Of a stretch of 64,000 bases of DNA, positions 63,913 to 64,000 are shown piece after piece. How positions within the stretch are numbered: position 1 is the first letter of the stretch; each line of letters starts with the position of its first letter. The DNA is taken from the NCBI RefSeq assembly GCF_029759835.1, contig NZ_JAJJND010000001.1, positions 1 to 64,000 on the forward strand, read 5' to 3'. This stretch comes from Acetobacter sp. AN02 (GTDB lineage Bacteria; Pseudomonadota; Alphaproteobacteria; Acetobacterales; Acetobacteraceae). The notes below the pieces were generated by a model. It did no database searches, was not told where the DNA came from, and saw only the letters and a program-made list of their open reading frames with translations. Both the position numbers and the translations under genes were made by a program.

Positions 63913-64000
63913 TCAGCGGGCCAGAGCCGCGTCGATCAGCGCTATGGTTTCCGTCACGCCGTAAAGCGCGATGAAACCGCCGAACCGCGGCCCTTCGGAC
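63913..64000 (-). CDS. C-terminal fragment of an unidentified gene (window edge)
   Basis: The last 28 codons of a minus-strand gene are visible (PRFGGFIALYGVTETIALID...LAR, stop at 63915-63913). The gene continues past the window. It ends 25 bases before the MprF-like start, so the two may share an operon. Too little is present to name it. Confidence 0.55.
   Translation of the reverse strand, partial: SEGPRFGGFIALYGVTETIALIDAALAR

Noticed and set aside
1-64000. CRISPR arrays, prophage, restriction-modification or toxin-antitoxin modules
   Set aside because: No regularly spaced repeats, phage structural genes, methylases or typical toxin-antitoxin pairs were seen on either strand.

Overview
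The window looks like a chromosomal segment of an acetic acid bacterium (Acetobacteraceae, Alphaproteobacteria). It is GC-rich, with codon use to match. It carries a complete PQQ biosynthesis operon (pqqABCDE) and two classes of periplasmic PQQ dehydrogenase: a split polyol dehydrogenase (sldBA) and a fused five-helix membrane glucose dehydrogenase of about 807 residues. These are hallmarks of Gluconobacter and its relatives (Asaia, Kozakia, Neoasaia). I cannot fix the genus from the sequence alone.

Layout. 1-443: right end of an IS481-type element abutting a CorA-like transporter. 1475-5104 (minus): lysC, a nitronate monooxygenase-like flavoprotein and rodZ, with ubiG divergent. 6106-8665: a structured leader, a small protein, cysE, and a Tat-exported sulfate-binding protein whose 3' end is frameshifted by a CAGT repeat. 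9001-12165: pqqABCDE. 12316-14769: a small membrane protein, a protein-tyrosine-phosphatase-like protein and a TolC-family protein. 14774-19795 (minus): acnA, then an amino-acid ABC transporter whose binding protein and permease are fused. 20064-22255: ccmAB and a zinc metallopeptidase. 22531-30575: argD-argF, a small protein, hslO, an unknown protein, a lipoprotein, a small protein and nadE. 30606-32321: a squalene/phytoene synthase-like protein, sodB and tRNA-Ser(TGA). 32744-36907: a TonB-dependent receptor preceded by a near-consensus Zur box, then ilvD. 36949-41611: dihydroxyacetone kinase divergent from sldBA. 41706-46683 (minus): an RluA-type pseudouridine synthase, ftsK and selO. 46793-48724: tRNA-Ser(GCT), an orphan fimbrial adhesin-like gene and ung. 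48756-51179 (minus): membrane glucose dehydrogenase. 51521-54647: a secreted hypothetical protein, ispH, thrB and rnhA. 54688-55864 (minus): pirin and the decayed remnant of a flavin reductase. 56041-58362: argC, tRNA-Leu(CAA) and serC. 58528-61098: a sulfonate/taurine/nitrate-type ABC transporter. 61061-64000 (minus): a MarC-family protein, an MprF-like flippase and the tail of an unidentified gene.

How the genes work together. PqqA-E make the cofactor for SldBA and the membrane glucose dehydrogenase. These oxidise polyols and glucose in the periplasm and pass electrons to ubiquinone, whose synthesis includes UbiG. SldBA turns glycerol into dihydroxyacetone, and the kinase encoded back-to-back with it returns that product to metabolism. 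Sulfur assimilation appears at both ends: cysE and the sulfate-binding protein on the left, the SsuABC-type transporter on the right.

I found no CRISPR array, prophage or defence island, and no clear new multi-gene system. The best leads are the Zur-type site before the TonB receptor, the CAGT slippage frameshift, the flavin-reductase remnant beside pirin, the duplicated tRNA-Ser trailer, the orphan adhesin, the short MprF, and several RNA structures placed at ribosome-binding sites.
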